A DNA stretch of 27,500 nucleotides, taken from NCBI GenBank assembly GCA_030674155.1, contig CM060336.1, forward strand, positions 972,356 to 999,855, in the 5' to 3' direction. Numbering within the stretch: the first letter of the stretch is position 1; each line of letters begins with the position of its first letter. Of the stretch, positions 27,428 to 27,500 are shown piece after piece. This DNA is from Stramonita haemastoma. Its lineage: Eukaryota > Mollusca > Gastropoda > Neogastropoda > Muricidae. The notes under the pieces are model-generated. The model was not told the origin of the DNA. It saw nothing but the letters and a program-made list of their open reading frames with translations, and ran no database searches. The position numbers and the translations under genes are program-made.

Positions 27428-27500
27428 ACTGATAGCTCAGTGGTCAGAGCACTCCTTTCCCCAAGCTAAATTTAAGCAGCATCGAGCGTGGTTACCAAGC
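27428..27500 (+). mobile_element. SINE family B, copy 6 (runs off window end)
   Basis: It has the best-preserved head of the family: A box TAGCTCAGTGG (27433-27443) in ACTGATAGCTCAGTGGTCAG, then AGCACTCCTTTCCCCAAGCT and GAGCGTGGTTACCAAG at the window edge. It begins right at the end of the minisatellite, whose last unit it cuts short. Confidence 0.85.

Overview
This window reads as nuclear DNA from an animal, most likely a mollusc and probably a gastropod. The evidence is the absence of long ORFs, very dense microsatellites, and many short tRNA-headed retroposons (SINEs) whose tails and central domains resemble repeats I know from molluscan genomes. The taxonomic call is an inference; no gene in the window fixes it. 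There is no complete gene, no rRNA, no functional tRNA, no CRISPR array and no recognisable transposase or reverse transcriptase. Almost every long open frame runs through CT, GA, TG, TTC or AGT arrays and encodes a monotonous peptide.

Layout. 1-2150: CT, TG, GA and TA arrays with the first SINE fragments. 2151-3785: quiet single-copy-like DNA with a scattered 22-bp motif. 3786-4348: GA, CT, AT and TG arrays. 4370-8370: a SINE-rich stretch holding two C, three A and three B copies. 8422-8496: the best candidate coding exon, only about 50 bp past an antisense SINE. 8557-13050: microsatellites, a homeodomain-site-rich block (9150-9360), a possible 30-nt microexon (10453-10482) and a two-copy tandem duplication of about 140 bp (12345-12655). 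13051-13480: a further SINE, followed by a GC-rich block with a YY1-type site and a palindromic CRE (13589-13680). 13750-17000: GTAG, GTGTA, TG, TCTG, CT and AGT arrays. 17276-17568: a B-family SINE, then a YY1-like site beside helically phased TATCGATA repeats (17873-17923). 18846-18885: a second candidate exon. 18957-23730: long TG, TTC, CT, AGT and GA arrays and T-rich tracts. 23911-24970: a GC-rich patch and two SINEs. 25138-25353: a TG array. 25440-26760: non-repetitive DNA with POU, nuclear-receptor and CRE-like sites and a 240-bp repeat. 26712-27425: an eleven-unit minisatellite, followed at once by a SINE that runs off the window.

How it fits together. The most economical reading is the interior of a large plus-strand gene. 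Exons of 75 and 40 nt, with an optional 30-nt microexon, are separated by kilobase introns full of microsatellites and SINEs. The two main candidate exons stay open across their junction in only one frame. I do not recognise the protein. The strongest structural story is in the repeats: at least three SINE families appear to share one central domain, and one 3' hairpin-tail module occurs both as the tail of family A and alone between CT arrays.
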